DNA of 64,000 nucleotides, taken from contig VWZW01002576.1 of NCBI GenBank assembly GCA_013397115.1, forward strand, positions 1,442,195-1,506,194, read 5' to 3'. Each line of letters begins with the position of its first letter. Position 1 is the stretch's first letter. Both the position numbers and the translations under genes were made by a program. The DNA is from Edolisoma coerulescens. Its lineage: Eukaryota > Chordata > Aves > Passeriformes > Campephagidae. The notes beneath the pieces are model-generated. The model saw only the letters and a program-made list of their open reading frames with translations. It had not been told where the DNA came from and did no database searches. Shown in pieces: positions 24,777 through 38,483 of the stretch.

Positions 24777-27700
24777 AAGTGGATGATGAAAATAACTTCA
24801 CATGGAAGCCCAGTAGATATCAGGATTCTGGATAGATAGGAATTACAGAAAGCTATCTGAAATCAAAAAGTTTCAAATAAATTGAATCTTAGCCAGGTAT
24901 ATGGATATTCCAGTCAATGTGTTAATGAGTCAAGAACTGCAAATACTTTAGATAAACAGAGAAAAGTGTTGCATCAATTTTGCCTATAGAAACAAGTAAA
25001 ATTTACAGCTGCAGCTATATTTTGTAAGGAAGCACATATATCAGGCAATGCCAGGTGTCAGGCATATTTTTGGAATCCTGCTACTCTGCTTGTTTTCTTG
25101 AGTATCAGATTGCTTGCTCTTTAATAAAGCTAATTAATTTTACTATCTGATACTAAAATAAACAGATAAAAATTGTGCTAAAGAGGTTTCTCTATAGCAG
25201 GAAAGCCAGCACTGCAAAACTCTAATGCTGAATGCAGCTCTCATTCACACACAAGCTGCCTAATCCATGGCACTGTGTTGAGATAGGGCAAAAGCACGTT
25301 CAGCTGCTCCTAATCCCCAAGATGTGTAGAGGCAGCACAAAATGGAAAGCATTCTTCCCTGAAGGGCTGGAAGAAAAAGAACCCTTCTGCCTCTCGGTCC
25401 TGCCCCAGATATGGTACCAAGCCTGAGCTTAAAATGCAGCTTTCCAGCAGACACATATTTTAATGATGATGCTGGACACATCCTCCCCAGAGCACACTCA
25501 GTTTTGTATTTTTTCCTTGGCAAAGTGTTTCAGATGTTTCATGTTCTAGCGTTTCACAGACCAGATCATTGTGCAAACTTTAGTGCTCAAGAGGGAGACA
25601 ACCTCTGCTGTTCCTTAACCCTCTTCCTTGTACAGCCTGGGAATGAGGAAAGATTCAGGGTGAGATTCATCCCTTCACAATGCGGTTCAAACACGTCCAG
25701 GGAGAGAGGAAATTGTGATCTTGCCTTCAATAAGCCTCTTGCATAATTCAGCTTGCAAACTAGCTCTTAGTAAATCTTAAACAAACAAAACAAATAACAT
25801 CTTATGGAGACCTGCAGTAAAGAAGCTGAAATAGCACAATGAAAAATCTAAAGATTATTCCTGTCCTACATGATGTTAGCCTTAATTTTCCTTTATAAAC
25901 AAGTAGTGAAAATCGAATACAGTATATGAGCAAGAAGAGGCCAGACATTTTGGTTGGTAACTGCCTTTTCTTTTTTTCCTGTGGAAAAAGAACTCTCTAG
26001 CCGAAAAGGTGGTGATGCTCAGACTGAATTTTTAATAGGAATCTACATGTGTTCTTCTGAACTGCTAAACAGTTTGTGATGTTAACCCTGTGATATGCCC
26101 TTCCTCAGCTTGTGTGATGTTAGCCATTTGACTTTCCATTTTTTCCTTCCATTTTCTTCCCATTTTTCTTCCTATTAGAAGAACTTTTTGTAAATATTTT
26201 TTAGTTTTAATTCTTCTTCCCCCCCCCACTAAAAATTCTTAAAATACAAAAGGATTTAAATAAGTGACAAAATTCTAATTGACACCAGTGGGAAAAAAAT
26301 TATATAGGCAGTGTTCGGACCTCTTGGGCACAGCTTCCGAAAGCTGTTCTTTGTAGATCTTATTCCTCCTTTTCTTCCTGTTCCTCCATGACCAGCCTTT
26401 CATACACACATCCTCTGAGGCCTTTAAAACCAGTGGTTAACTCATATAGTCAGCATCTGTCTTGAGACAGGGGTGAAAATAAAAGAAGGGAAAAAAAAAG
26501 GGTAAAATAATCCCACCAGACTGCTTCTCAGTGGAACAAGGAAAGACACTGCTGGTCAATGAAGTGCAATCTCCATGAGACTCAGGGATCAGCTAATGAT
26601 AAAAGACACTCTCCAGAGGAATTTGTCCTACATAGATCTGCACTGAAGTGCTCAGCAGGCAACAAAGCCAGCCCCGGTCTTCACACATTAGTTCTTATTC
26701 CATGTCGTGTGCAATTCGATTGCATGTTTTGTGTAGATGTATGAGTGTATCTGATGAGTAAAGCCACGTAGACAAACAGGCCTTCTTTTCACTTGTATTA
26801 GGAAGGAATTGCATTAATGAGATAAAATGAAAAATTATCTCTTTAGAGCAATTTTATATTCAGTGGGTATATTTCCAGATATAAATCCTTTCCCTTTTTG
26901 TTTTGTTATAGATAGAAATTTTCCCAAGATATTTCCAGCTGTTAGTTTTAACCTTAGATGGCAAACTGGGATTTGTGACTGGTAGATTTTTTTTTAAAAA
27001 ATGAAAACTTCTTTCTTCTCTCCTTATAACATAGCAACAAGGGCAGGTTTTATAAGGGCTCAGACTCCATTTCACCAGTACCTCCTGATTAATTTGAGCC
27101 TATCCCTAGTTACTGGCACAGTCCTCTCCAGAGGTATCACATGCTGACCTCCTTCATGTTGCCTTTTGAATTTTTGATTTCCAGCAGGTGAACAGGGGCA
27201 AGGAAATGAAGACCCATCTTCTAATGAAGCTCCTTTGTGTCCTGCATTTGCTGCACTTTACAAACTGACATTATCATGCAATTATTACCTTACCGCTTTC
27301 ATCCTGCATAAGATTCTATTGGATGATTTTATTTTCTATCATTTGTTTTGGCATTTTAAAATACTCATATTAATATTTTTATTTTTATTGGTTTTTTGAC
27401 CCATAATATCTTTAAATCTTTGCATATTTTTTTGCCTCCAGATGAGTTAAGCAGTTATACAAGGTTAACTTTTACAAAGCTGAAATAAGGACCAAGCAGC
27501 TTACTATTTTCTTGTTTAGAGTTTTTTTTTCTTTCATAATATATTACTAATTTAAGAACTTTTGACCTGAAAGTAACAGTTTTCTTGCTGATCTTGATCT
27601 GCTCAAGGTTAATTGTAGAGTAGAGCAGCATATTATCTGCTGAGCTGCTAGATCTCAGAATATAACTGGCACCAAATCTTAGTCTGATTAACTCATATAG

Positions 27701-28896
27701 CTGGTAAATGTGTCAGCATTGGCAAGTTTTCCCTGTTCCCCATATAAAAGTGTTCCTATGAGTTCCTATAGGTATTGAATTAATCTTTCACTTTAGACAC
27801 TTAATGAAAAGAGGAAACTATTCTCAGTATGAAGTTTGAATACTTTTCTTTGCATCCCAGGAACATAAGATAATCATAATTACTAACAAAAAAAAATTAA
27901 ATAAATTTGGTGTTATTTAATGTTGTTATCTAACAGAGAATTTATACACATGCTTCAGTTCCAAGTGGAACAGGGCTCTGGAATTCTTTGTGACCTTTGG
28001 GCCCATTTCCTCTTATCTTCTATTTGGTAGTAAGATTCAGCTGTGCTAATTTTGATATTACACAATTTCCACAGAAGTCAGCTTTGATTTTTGCATAAAT
28101 AAAAAATTTTATCCTCTTCGCACAATACAGATGTGTGAAGACATTTTATAGGCATGTAATTAGAAATGAGTTTTGATGAAATCTTAGTATAGCCTCAAAT
28201 ATATGGAGGGAAATCAACCCAGTGTTTTCCTGCCTCTCCTTAATCAGTAGCAGAATGGCTCAGGCATAACCAAAGAAAGTTCTACCAAACCAGGCAGTCT
28301 AGGATAATGAATGGAAAAGCATCCATCTGACAACTGGAAAAAAATACCATGTGATTCAAGGTACAGTTAAATGGCCTTTGCATCTATTTAAGAATTCAGT
28401 TCATATGGCTTAAAGTTGAGTCAGTAATCTGACATGGAAGCATTACTGCTCTGAATGGTTTGTTCTTTGTGTAAAATATTTGCGGTTTGCTGTTTTGGGT
28501 TTTTTTTAATCATGGTTTCCTGTAAATACTACAGCGTGAAATGCAGTATGCAAAGAAAAAGACATTACAGTGTTCCCTGTCATTTGCATAAGGTAAAGAG
28601 TATTAAATTAAGATGTGGGGAAAAAAACAAAATTGTGAACCATTGGAAAGAATGGAAAGACAAAGTAATACTGGTAGAGGGCACACAAGTTACTGCAGAA
28701 ATGTACTGCACTGAGACACTAAAATAGTTATATTATTCTTAAATCCTCAGTGTAAGGTGAAAGCATTTACATGCCTTAAGGAAAGCAATGATTGCTCTGG
28801 CGCCGAGAGAAAACTCTTTGCTTTGCTGCATCATCATTTTGATAACTGCCTTTTTCTTTCCTCCTTTTTGTTTCTTTCCTTTTTTTTGCCTTTCAG

Positions 28897-29025
28897 TATC
28901 GTTTCCCCCTGGCAGTATGTGAGATTACTGCTCTGTAACATATGTGAAGTGTACATGTCACATCCACAACAGGGCTGATGTCTCTGCGCGTGCAGCCTGC
29001 TAAATAAAACACCACTAACCTGGCA
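28897..29025 (+). other. Candidate plus-strand terminal exon with polyA signal
   Basis: One of the strongest acceptors in the window lies here: about 45 bases of nearly pure pyrimidine ending TTTTTTTGCCTTTCAG at 28896. The next 26 codons are open (peptide start IVSPWQYVRLLLC, incoming phase 2), with TGA at 28976-28978 and AATAAA at 29003-29008. That is the layout of a short last exon. The peptide is short and unrecognised, and an LTR-like or random origin is possible because the following 200 bp are GC-richer than the surroundings. No upstream exon was identified. Confidence 0.25.
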
Positions 29026-31864
29026 GCCAGCTCCCTGGCTCTGTGTCCAAGTGCCTCCACTAAAAAGCCTTTCCTAACACAAAACTCAACTGTACTCCTG
29101 GGAACAGCTTCTGATGAGGACTGGACTGCTCCCCCTAAACAGGGTGAGTAAAGCTGAGCCAGGTTTGTCCCCCTTCCTTCCACATAGTTCTCCAGTGCTG
29201 ACCCAGAGGTCCTGGCCCTCAATTATGTTCACATAACTTCCTGCTTTAAAAACATTCTCTTAGTGGGTCCAGCAGGGCTTATCCTGTTTCCTACATGAGT
29301 GGAAACCAGCCCAAACTGATTGCTATGTTATTGGCACATCACCCATGTGGAAGAGAGGCCGAATGCTGTACAGTGTAGATGTGGCCAATATGCCCTAAAA
29401 GATAAAATCTCTGTTCTTTGTGAATATCAGGTAGACTTGCTATGGATTGATCATCCTTGGATTAGATTTATCCCTGAAGCCTTTTCATTTAGAAGGATAA
29501 AGAATCCAATATTTTCTAAAAGTATGCAATGGATCTTCTAGTAAGATGCCCTTTGTTTTACTGGCTTCATATTCTAGTACTGAGGAAAGCTTGTTGAAAA
29601 CTTTCATTTGAATGAAAAAATCTTTTTTGTATTCTGAAAATGTGTGTATATGTAAAATAATTTATATAATTAAGACTAACTGAACTGCCAGGTGTAAATT
29701 ATTTTTGGTTTTGCAAGGTGAAAATCTAAGGAGGTAAAGGACTACTGCAGTTTATGAAGAACTGCTTTTAGTTGTTATTAAAATATGATGCATTATGAAT
29801 TATAGTAGGTGGAATTGTGGGAGAGGAGTCTGGACACCAACACAAAGTCTCCATGCTCCATCAGCACTGGAGTTGAAACTTGTTCTCTCACATTACTTAA
29901 AACAGTGGTGTTCCCAAGAGGAAAACAGAGAAATGGCAAAATGGCTGTAAGAATAGCCAGGAGGGGCAAGTGAAATTGTGATTCAAGATCTGGTATTAGA
30001 GCATCAGCAACAAAAGTGAAAAAGAAAAGAAAAATCCAAACCAAACAAAACCTAAACCCTTCGTGATGCAATCCTGTAGTAATCCTTGAAGCCGAGGTAA
30101 GGTAGAGCTAAGCATTTGTTTCTACTTTCTACTTACTGGCTCTGAGAGCTCTGTCGTAACACAATCCAAGTATACAATGTCCATTTCGAGATCAGTTTGG
30201 CTGATGAGCATATGGGAGGCAAAAGGGAATGCAGTGCCTATTAAAATGCTTATGAAAAATAGATAAAGCCTTTCAAACTTTAATAACATGCTATTTGATT
30301 CTGTCAGCAGATAACATTATGCACAAAGCATTGCATAGCCGGGTTTAAGAGCTTGAAAGTCATCAGTCTAAGAAGGATTCCAGGAGACGCAGTGCAGGAT
30401 AGCACATATTGACAACCTGCCAGTTTTGAGGGCATGAGGAGGACACAAGCACCGTAGTTTTACTTGATTGTGAGGAAAGGAGATGGATAGTGTCATCAGG
30501 AGTGAACAGACAGGGCAGACTTCAACTGGACCAAAAGAGAAAATTTGTGTACAGACATTCTGTGCAGGCAAGATCTAGTAAGTGAAGCATTATTAAATGT
30601 ATTTATGTCCTTCCCTAGATTTTCTACAGATGCCTTTATGCCACAAGCTTCTAAATATTCATTAAAAAAAAGAATAACCAAATAAGCAAACAAAAAATTC
30701 TGCAAAATGCATAAATAACTCCAAGGTTCTTGGAGCTATGTTGTTTCTACTCAGGCTGTTTGGGATGGTGAGCACCTGCTTGTAGGAGAGGAGATTTCAG
30801 AAGTGCCTTGAGGAAAAATACTCAGTCAATCAGATCACAGGCAGAATGATATGGTCCATGACATTCATCAGGATCTTTTTATTTGATATGCTTGGGGGGA
30901 AAAAAAAAGTCATAGGTTCCCTTGTATCCCTTTGCCTGTTTCTCTTGGATTTCTCCTTAATGCACGCAAAAGGGATAAATCCCTTTCGCCCTCTGCCATT
31001 CCAGCAATGCTCATGGAAGAACCCCTGACTCCATGGCGAGGTGTTTCTGTATGATGTTGCTGTAAATCTGGTGTGGTGCATTTGCAGTCAGCACAGTGAT
31101 ATTGCTCCTGTCCCCTGCCTGCCCGCACTGATCCCGGAGCGCTGGCAGAATAGCAGGAAAGCTGATCTCTCGCTCTGTTACACTCCCAACAACCCAGCAA
31201 GAAGGCATTGTAACTTCTCCTATTTGTTCTTATCCAGTGTTTTGACCTCAATCCTGGCTGCAGTGCTTAATATGATTTATTTATTCATAAGATGCTAAAC
31301 TAACAATATTGAGTTTGGTTTGGGCTGCCCATGAGACACTGAAAAGAAATGCTGACATGTTATTGCTAAGGGCAATGGGCAGATTACTCTGCCTCACATT
31401 CACATGGTGCATTTACTCACCTATGAGCATTTTTATAGTGACTGTAATTGTAACACCTGGGCAATATATGTGCACCATAAAAATGCTGAAAACTGTCCAT
31501 TAGGACAATTAATTCTCTGTCCAGCTTCTGGTTTAATTGAGACATTGTGCCTTTGGCTGTGTTATTGCCTTTAATTTAAGGCATGCAGTAGGGCAAAGCT
31601 AGCTCTCACAGCTGTGAAAATATGTGGGTAGGTACTGGGATGCTGGAGGCTGAGGAAAAGCAGGAGAGGGACAGAGAATGTGTTGCAGAAGCAGTTCCAG
31701 CACAGTTTAAAAAATCGTATTGTTTTCGTTGTTGTAGTGACATTGGGCAAATGTTTTTACATGACTGGTAATTAAGATAGAAAATTGAGCTTAAAGGGCC
31801 CTGAAACTGATCAAGGCTGAATTTGACTAATAGTTCTGGTCAGAACAAAAGCAATGAGAAATTT
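29026..31864. other. Stretch without recognised genes, GC-richer at its start
   Basis: Positions 29010-29230 are GC-richer and hold a CAGG|GTGAGT donor-like site at 29143/29144 with no matched acceptor nearby. A T-rich or A-rich patch occurs near 30000-30060. Overlapping frames of 65-113 codons near 30910-31298 lie on both strands and carry no family signature. Confidence 0.4.
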
Positions 31865-31990
31865 AAAAAATGTCAAAACATATCATTTTGACCTTTCTGA
31901 AATGAAATGTTTCATTTCGGAAATGCCAAACCATTTCATTTTGACATTTGTAAAATGAAACTTTGACTTTTTGATTCAAAATGTCACTTT
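31865..31990. repeat. Cluster of imperfect palindromes built on TGTCAAAA / GAAATGAAA words
   Basis: The core 31894-31923 is an inverted repeat with 14-bp arms and one mismatch around a 2-bp centre (GAAATGAAA-TG-TTTCATTTC). TGTCAAAA and its complement TTTTGACA recur on both sides (about 31871, 31886, 31935 and 31975). The whole segment can fold on itself in several registers. It may be a relic of a small DNA transposon or of a palindrome-rich repeat family; I cannot name one. Confidence 0.7.
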
Positions 31991-33899
31991 TTTTTTTCCT
32001 TTAAAACTGACCTACATTGCTCACATGGTAGAAAACTAACGTAAAATTAAGGTAAAATAAATCCAGAACACTTTGAGCTGAATAAAAATTTAAATTTTTC
32101 AAAGAGAGGTAAACGAATTCCACTTTTCTTGCAGTTACTTTCCTTACTTGTTTTGTCTGTCCTTGTTGATATTATGGTGGTATTATTATTATTGTGTTTT
32201 CATATTCAAATTTCCCTTTTTCCCTCTTTCTTGCACTAACTTGGAAAATCTGCATTTGTTGTATTGTACTTTGTTTTGAGATTTTTCTTGGGAAGTACTT
32301 CTCTGTGCAGTTGCTTGGAGTTTTTTTTGTTTGTTTTTCCTTTAATTTATTGGTGCATGGTCTAGTCACCATTGGTGCATGGTGCACATCACCACGTGCA
32401 CATTGCATCATAAGAAACCACTGAAAAATGTCTTTGAGCTGCTGAATCCTAAGTTCTCCAATGTGCTTGTTAAATTTGAAACTGATTCTTGGGAATTTCC
32501 CAATCAATTAAAAGACCACAACAGCCACACAGGGAAGCAGAATGTTTAATATTTCTGTTGGTAACAAGAGTTTGCCAGCAGCTATCTTCACTACAGTCTC
32601 GGAAATGGCTCTTTTCAGGAATCAGACTTCTTTTTATTATTTTAAAGTAGACACAAATATAGAAATGTTTGATGGACTGCCAGGCAGTGAATGAACCTAG
32701 ATCAAAACTGGTTCCTCAACTAGAACTGCACAGGCACATAGTTTAGTTCAGTAAATTCACTGGGAATGAAGAGCAATACTGAGTTTAACACCCAGTCTTC
32801 TGCTTTTTCTGGAACTCACTTTGACAAGAACATTTTTCTGATAGTTCAGTTAGATTTGGTCCTGCAGGGTGCAAAGCTTAGGGCTGGTAAAAACACCACC
32901 ATTGGAAGAGAGAGTTTACTGCTGAAGCAGAAAGGACAGGCAGGAAAATGAGTGTACAGGTATGACCAAAGTGCTCAAAATAATTTAGTAAGATAATGGT
33001 GTATTTGGAAATCAAAATGTACGAATTATTGCACAATAATATTGAGCAAGACTTGGAAAAGCTTTTAGAGAATGGAAGCAAGTGGATAATTTTTCTGTTT
33101 ATGTGATATTTGAGGACAAGCCTGATGTAAGTATAGAAACAACATTGAAGGCCACTTATTGAAGTTGAAAAAAAAAAAGAGTTAGAGATTCTTGTAGTTA
33201 TTCTTGCAGTTGATGAGCCACATCACATGATAAATGTGATATATTTCTTTCAATGGTTTACATGGTACCCTTGCTTATGGTGCTGTCCTTGTGAGACTTG
33301 GCACTTCACATTGGCACTTTTCTTCAGCTGACAGTGGAGTATGATTAGATTGTGAGACTGGTTTTTTAGATCCCCTGATTATGAACAAAAACGGAATAAA
33401 ATAACTGAAGCTTAACCAATGGACTCATAATCCCAAAAGCAAATCAAATTGAGCATGTTAGACCAGACAAAATATTTTGTGAGATGACCTCTGGAAAAAC
33501 ACTAGAACTTCTTGAAAGTCATGGGCTGTTTGATGCCCTAAGTGTCCAGAACAAGAAAAGAATCACTGTGCACAGCACTTGCCTCATAAACAGAGTGACA
33601 AATGGAGTTTGTCAGTGCTGTACTGTGATATTCTGGACAGTGATGTAAATTCCAGGAATATTTTCTCCAACTCCTCTTTCCCTGGAGAAAGCTGTGAGAG
33701 AAAAGTAAGAAAACAGCTTCTGCATTGCTTTGAAAATTGTAGAAAAGAACCCCAAAATATATTTGTTCTAATCTACAGTAACATAATCCCTGTTTTCTGC
33801 TCAGAACATCTCAGAGGCTTTTAGTTTAATATGTGGCAGGAATGTTGTTGAAGTTAAGTTTCTTCACAAGAGCTTTTGATCCATGGAAGATCAAAAGTT

Positions 33900-33924
33900 G
33901 TATCTCAAGGAGTATCTCAAGGAG
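33900..33924. repeat. 12-bp tandem duplication
   Basis: GTATCTCAAGGA occurs twice head to tail, without a mismatch. Confidence 0.9.
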
Positions 33925-36420
33925 TTTTCAGCTAAATGAATTTGACTTGGACATACCAAATTTTAAAGCAATAATCCAAAGCTTGATGCAACTGAATGAG
34001 GAAAAAAAAAAAAAAGCTTTGTTCCGTGGAGAGTGGAATTAATGAAGTCTAATTTTCTATCCATTGTGTCTCCTAGCGGGAGTCTTTAGGTCTAATCTTT
34101 TCACACACTTTAGATATTTACAGTGTTGCTATCCTATAGACATATTGAAGAGCCTCATAATGGTTGAGTTGATGTTGCATTCTTTTTCAAAGTGATGAAA
34201 CTAATCCAGTGTTTGCCCGTTTCCCCAGAACATTGTAAATACTTAATGGCTTTAATACTCCTAATTTCCTTTCAAATGTGGCTGCAATTTTTTAACAGTT
34301 ATTCAAAATTTAATAAAGAAGAGAAATAATAGAATGCAGGATAACAATATTGGGTGCTAACTTTTCACTGGACGTGAATTTGTCCCATTATCCAAATAAT
34401 GATCCAAAACCAGTATCACTAATCGGACTAGAGAGCATTGTGTTTTGTGGGTTATGAAATTCTTTTAAGTGTATGGCTATAAATATTTTCACATTTTTAA
34501 GGTTTGTAGTAACTTCATAGTTAAATCCATGGGTTTTTGGTTTTTTTTTTTTGTTTATTCATTTCTTATGTCAACCTTGCTCAGCTCTATAGAGTGGAAA
34601 CTACAAACAGCAGGAATTTGCTGACAAACTATCACAGAAAACAAAAAATTCATTAGGAAATTTAATATAGAGGATATGAAGGACAGAGGCAGAGGGAATA
34701 AGAGGATCGCTAGTCAATTAATGCTTAAAGTGACAAATAACCACAGTGGCTGATGAATGGCATAATAATGATGCAGCTAGCCAAACTGTCTGAGCTTTCT
34801 AAGATAAATACTATGATAGTATTGAAAAATACAGCCTTTTTGTATTTACAACAGTTATAGTTGTTGCAGTGCTCACTTACTTGCTTTGTATATTCTTGTT
34901 TTTCAAGTATTTAAACTGTATTTAAAACTCACAAACCTTCTCATATGTTTTGCAATTAAAAGTGAGCAGCAGTCCCTCTTTACAATTATTGGCATATGTT
35001 TCTTCTCAACATCCCCTGAGACTCTACTTAGGAAAGTAGTTAACACATTTATCTGTTTTGCTTATAGGTTAGCCTGAAATAGATAAGAAGTTCACCCTCT
35101 TCTCTGAGTTGCTGATGTTCTTCCTTATGGCTGATTATTTATGTGTGTGTATATATATGGAGGTATCATTATTATTTTTTTTAATTCGTTGTAGGGTTTT
35201 TTTTACTTTTTATGTATTTATAAATAATGCATAAATATTTAAATATATATGCATGTGTTTGCGTGTAAGTGTGTCTTTCTGATCTAGAACATGAATAGTC
35301 TGGTCACGTGTGGGTGACTGCCTGTTTCAGCACTGATCCTGTGAAGTGTACCATAAACTTTGAATGATACCCAAGGCTGCCTGAGATTAAATGAAAAATG
35401 AAAAAAATCCAGCGCCTTTCACATAAATATTTTAACATCAGATATTTATTCTGAGAGCACCAAGCTCCAAAGGCGATTTTCCCTCTGAGGGACATCAGCC
35501 GAGCCTATCTCAGAATGGGACATCCAAATATTAGTGAACAGAAAAATCTCTAGTCTGTGCTGAGAACTACTGGTTTAAACCACACCACTCATGTAACATT
35601 TTAGATGCTCTGGGATAACATCTTGCCTTCCACTTCTGAATGATGAGTTTCTCCAGTGCCTGTACACAAGTCCCAAGGACACCTATTTGGGATAAAATGG
35701 GTTTTTAAATATAATATTGACATCCATGCCCAAAAAACTAACCTGCATTTATTAGAGGTGCTTTAGAATAAAAAATTTCCAGCCATCACTGCTAGTTTGC
35801 TGCTGCTAATTTCCCAGTTGTTTTAAGACCCAGATTGCAGGCAGATTTAGGGAGCTGCTGAAATAGTTCAGTATGGCTACCGAGGAGCCACTAAAGCATG
35901 TTTTCATACATGTGAATTGGTTTTTATCTGGTAACTACTGTGGAATGGGGAAAAAGAAATCATTATATGTGCATTACTCAAATTTGCAGGATATTTTAAT
36001 TAATTTTTACTTTTCACCAATTTTTTTAATTTTGTTTCCTTCCAACCTGAGTTTCTAAAATGTACATATCTGTGTGTGGAACAGTAGCATAATAGTCCAA
36101 GCTCAGTCCTCAGATATTACAAGATTTTTGTAATTGAATGAGTTACATTGGGGTTGCACATCTTCTACTCTGTGCTGTGTAAGCAGATGTGTCTTGTTCT
36201 CTGTTATATGAAATAGCTTCCTCTCGTTTCCATTTAAGAAAAAAATTTCTCAAATATTCTTGCCTATGAATCCATACTGCCAGCACAATTCCCACAAACT
36301 GACACCTGTTGCCTTTAAACCTACCATATCTTTTACATGTCCTGAACCTCTATCACTTCAGTAGAGATACACAACAACTGATGATCTGCAGTATTAATTT
36401 TTAAAAATTTTTGGGTTTTG

Positions 36421-36442
36421 TTTTTTTTTTTTTTTTTTTTTT
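36421..36442. repeat. T22 homopolymer
   Basis: Twenty-two consecutive T, preceded by GGGTTTTG. Its length is probably uncertain in the assembly. Confidence 0.9.
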
Positions 36443-38389
36443 AATTTTCATGACACTGATCAAAATTAACTTTCAGTTTTGGTTTCCCACTGAGACAACC
36501 AATTTGTCTTTTCAGGCTGGTTTTGGGTTAGTTAGTTTTTAGGTTAGTTGACAGTATAGATTCTCTTGCTGGCAGATGATGCTATGAATACTCAGTAGTT
36601 CTGCAAATCAGGTACTCAGGAAATGAGAAATACAAATTGGTTTAGTAAATTACTTGTGTCACATCTCAGTTCTCACTTGCAAGTGTCTCACTGTTGGGTG
36701 AAATAAACGTATATTTAGATGTATTCTCTTTAACAGAGGGATGACAAGGTAGTTCAGGATTATTCCTCCTTTGGCCTGCCACTGGGACGTAAAAAATGGG
36801 GTCTAAAAAAAAATGGGAAGAGGGAGAAAAGCAGAAGCTGACAGTAGTGTTCCCAACAGGAGCAGGACTAACTTTACTCCAATCTCCTCTCTTTTGCTCT
36901 TTCATGTACTGCCCAGATCCTCACCTTGCTGTTTGTAGGTGGGGAGGAGAGACTGAGCCCAAGGACACTGGAGTATCTCTTGAAATTAGAGACAGGGAGC
37001 AAGAATATGCTGTGAAGAGATAAAATGAAGTTTTATTTTAGGAGACAGGCTGTATTTCTGACAGATGGACCATCCTTCTGAACCATGTAGCCTCCAGCCC
37101 CATCCTGCCAGTGAGGGACACGTCAGCCTGAAAGATTAAAGTTCAGCAAAATTATAGGCCACCAAAATCAGGGCTTTATAATGGGAACTGTCATCTGACT
37201 TGAATAATAGTCCCATTCATAATACTTATACTGGATCTTAATCTCACTTAAAGTGAAATTACTCCAGGGACTTAAAATAGGAGTATTTGTAATTTAAATG
37301 TCTTCTGAGACTCCTTACACCTTGGATATAGGGTACAAAGATGAGCTGTGTGTGCTCTCTACAAATGTGTCTGCATGTGTGTACAACTATCTGTATGTCA
37401 ATACATATTTTCTTTTTTATTTATAAATAGATATTATCATACAGATAATTATGAAACCAAGGGGCAAAATGATGCTTTTCTTCTTTAATTGTTCCTAACA
37501 TTTTTTTTTAAAACATCTGGCAAAACTTTATTTTCTGTTCCCCTTTCCACTGGCAAATATAACAATAAAATAGAATGGAGAGTTCAGATGAAAGAGAAAA
37601 AAGAAGAGCAGAAGAAGAAACGCAGGTACTAAAAAGAAAATTATTGTTATAGTCAATTGTAGAGGAAAAAACCCCCTCAGATAGAATTAAATATTTCTCT
37701 CTAGAAAAGTATTCTGTTGTAAGGCATCTCTACAGCCATCTTTGTTTTATGACCAGAGCTACCAAATACCTTCTGTGCTCAGGACTGAGCACTAGAAGCA
37801 CTGAACTGAATCTTCTCAAGGCTAAAACTTCTTAATATTTTTAGCATACATTTATACCATTACTCATAAATTTGCTATTAGAGACACGCTCACAGTGAAT
37901 TCTCAGCGGGGTACAGAATTTGATGCTACTTATGCAGTGCTGGCCATAGCTTCTCCTCTTCAGCAAAAGCTCATCAGTTTCTGCAAATTATCATTGCTCT
38001 TGCAGGTAGAACTTTATTATAGATGATGCACATATGCCAGACTCATCTAGTATTATAACACTTTCTGTCACCTTCATCCAAACAACATCTGGCAGCAGTC
38101 CCCAAAGTGACATTTCAGACATGGATGCAGAACTAATATGAAGAAAAATATGGTGGCAGTGACAATACAACCAGAGAACAACTTCCTCCCCAATTAAGTC
38201 AGCATGCTGCTGTCCTTCAGCGTCTCAGGAGTCCCTCCTCTTTCCCAGCAGTCTATTTTCTCTTATGTAGCTTGCAGCAGTCCAGTATTCCACAGTGTTC
38301 TAGGTCAACTCCTCTCCATGAGAGAGGATGACAAAGGTTGAATACAGCTTTTTGAACCTGGCATCCAAGACTTGGGTAAAGATACTCAC

Positions 38390-38483
38390 CTTTGACTTTG
38401 TAAGGTGCTGTATACAAGCATGTTCTTTCTCTGCGTTAAACATGCCGTCAACTGAATTCAGTGTAACATCACTTCAAAGTCCC
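38390..38483 (-). other. Candidate 94-bp exon with an internal start codon
   Basis: On the minus strand, the acceptor TTTTCTGCTTTAG| and donor CAAAG|GTGAGT, both close to consensus, bracket 94 bp. All three frames have a stop near the 5' end. After an in-frame TGA, an ATG in a purine -3 context (GACGGCATG) opens a frame (MFNAEKEHACIQHLTKSK) that runs to the donor in phase 0. This is the arrangement of a 5' UTR exon holding a start codon, or of a non-coding or cryptic exon. No partner exon is demonstrated and no family is recognised. Confidence 0.25.

Larger units (their letters stand above)
22402..28896. other. AT-rich stretch without recognised genes
   Basis: It contains an (AAT)n microsatellite, a G/T-rich patch, a C-run near 26221-26228 and the possible 21-bp minus-strand microexon at 23631-23651. 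Frames of about 110-120 codons at 23780-24136 (minus) and 25411-25746 (plus) have no recognisable domain. Confidence 0.45.
31991..38389. other. AT-rich stretch without recognised genes
   Basis: It holds a 13-bp direct repeat (ATTGGTGCATGGT) at 32349-32361 and 32371-32383, a 12-bp tandem duplication at 33900-33923, a T-rich patch near 34530, short TG/TA runs near 35137-35157 and a T22 run at 36421-36442. Open frames are short and unrecognised. Confidence 0.45.
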
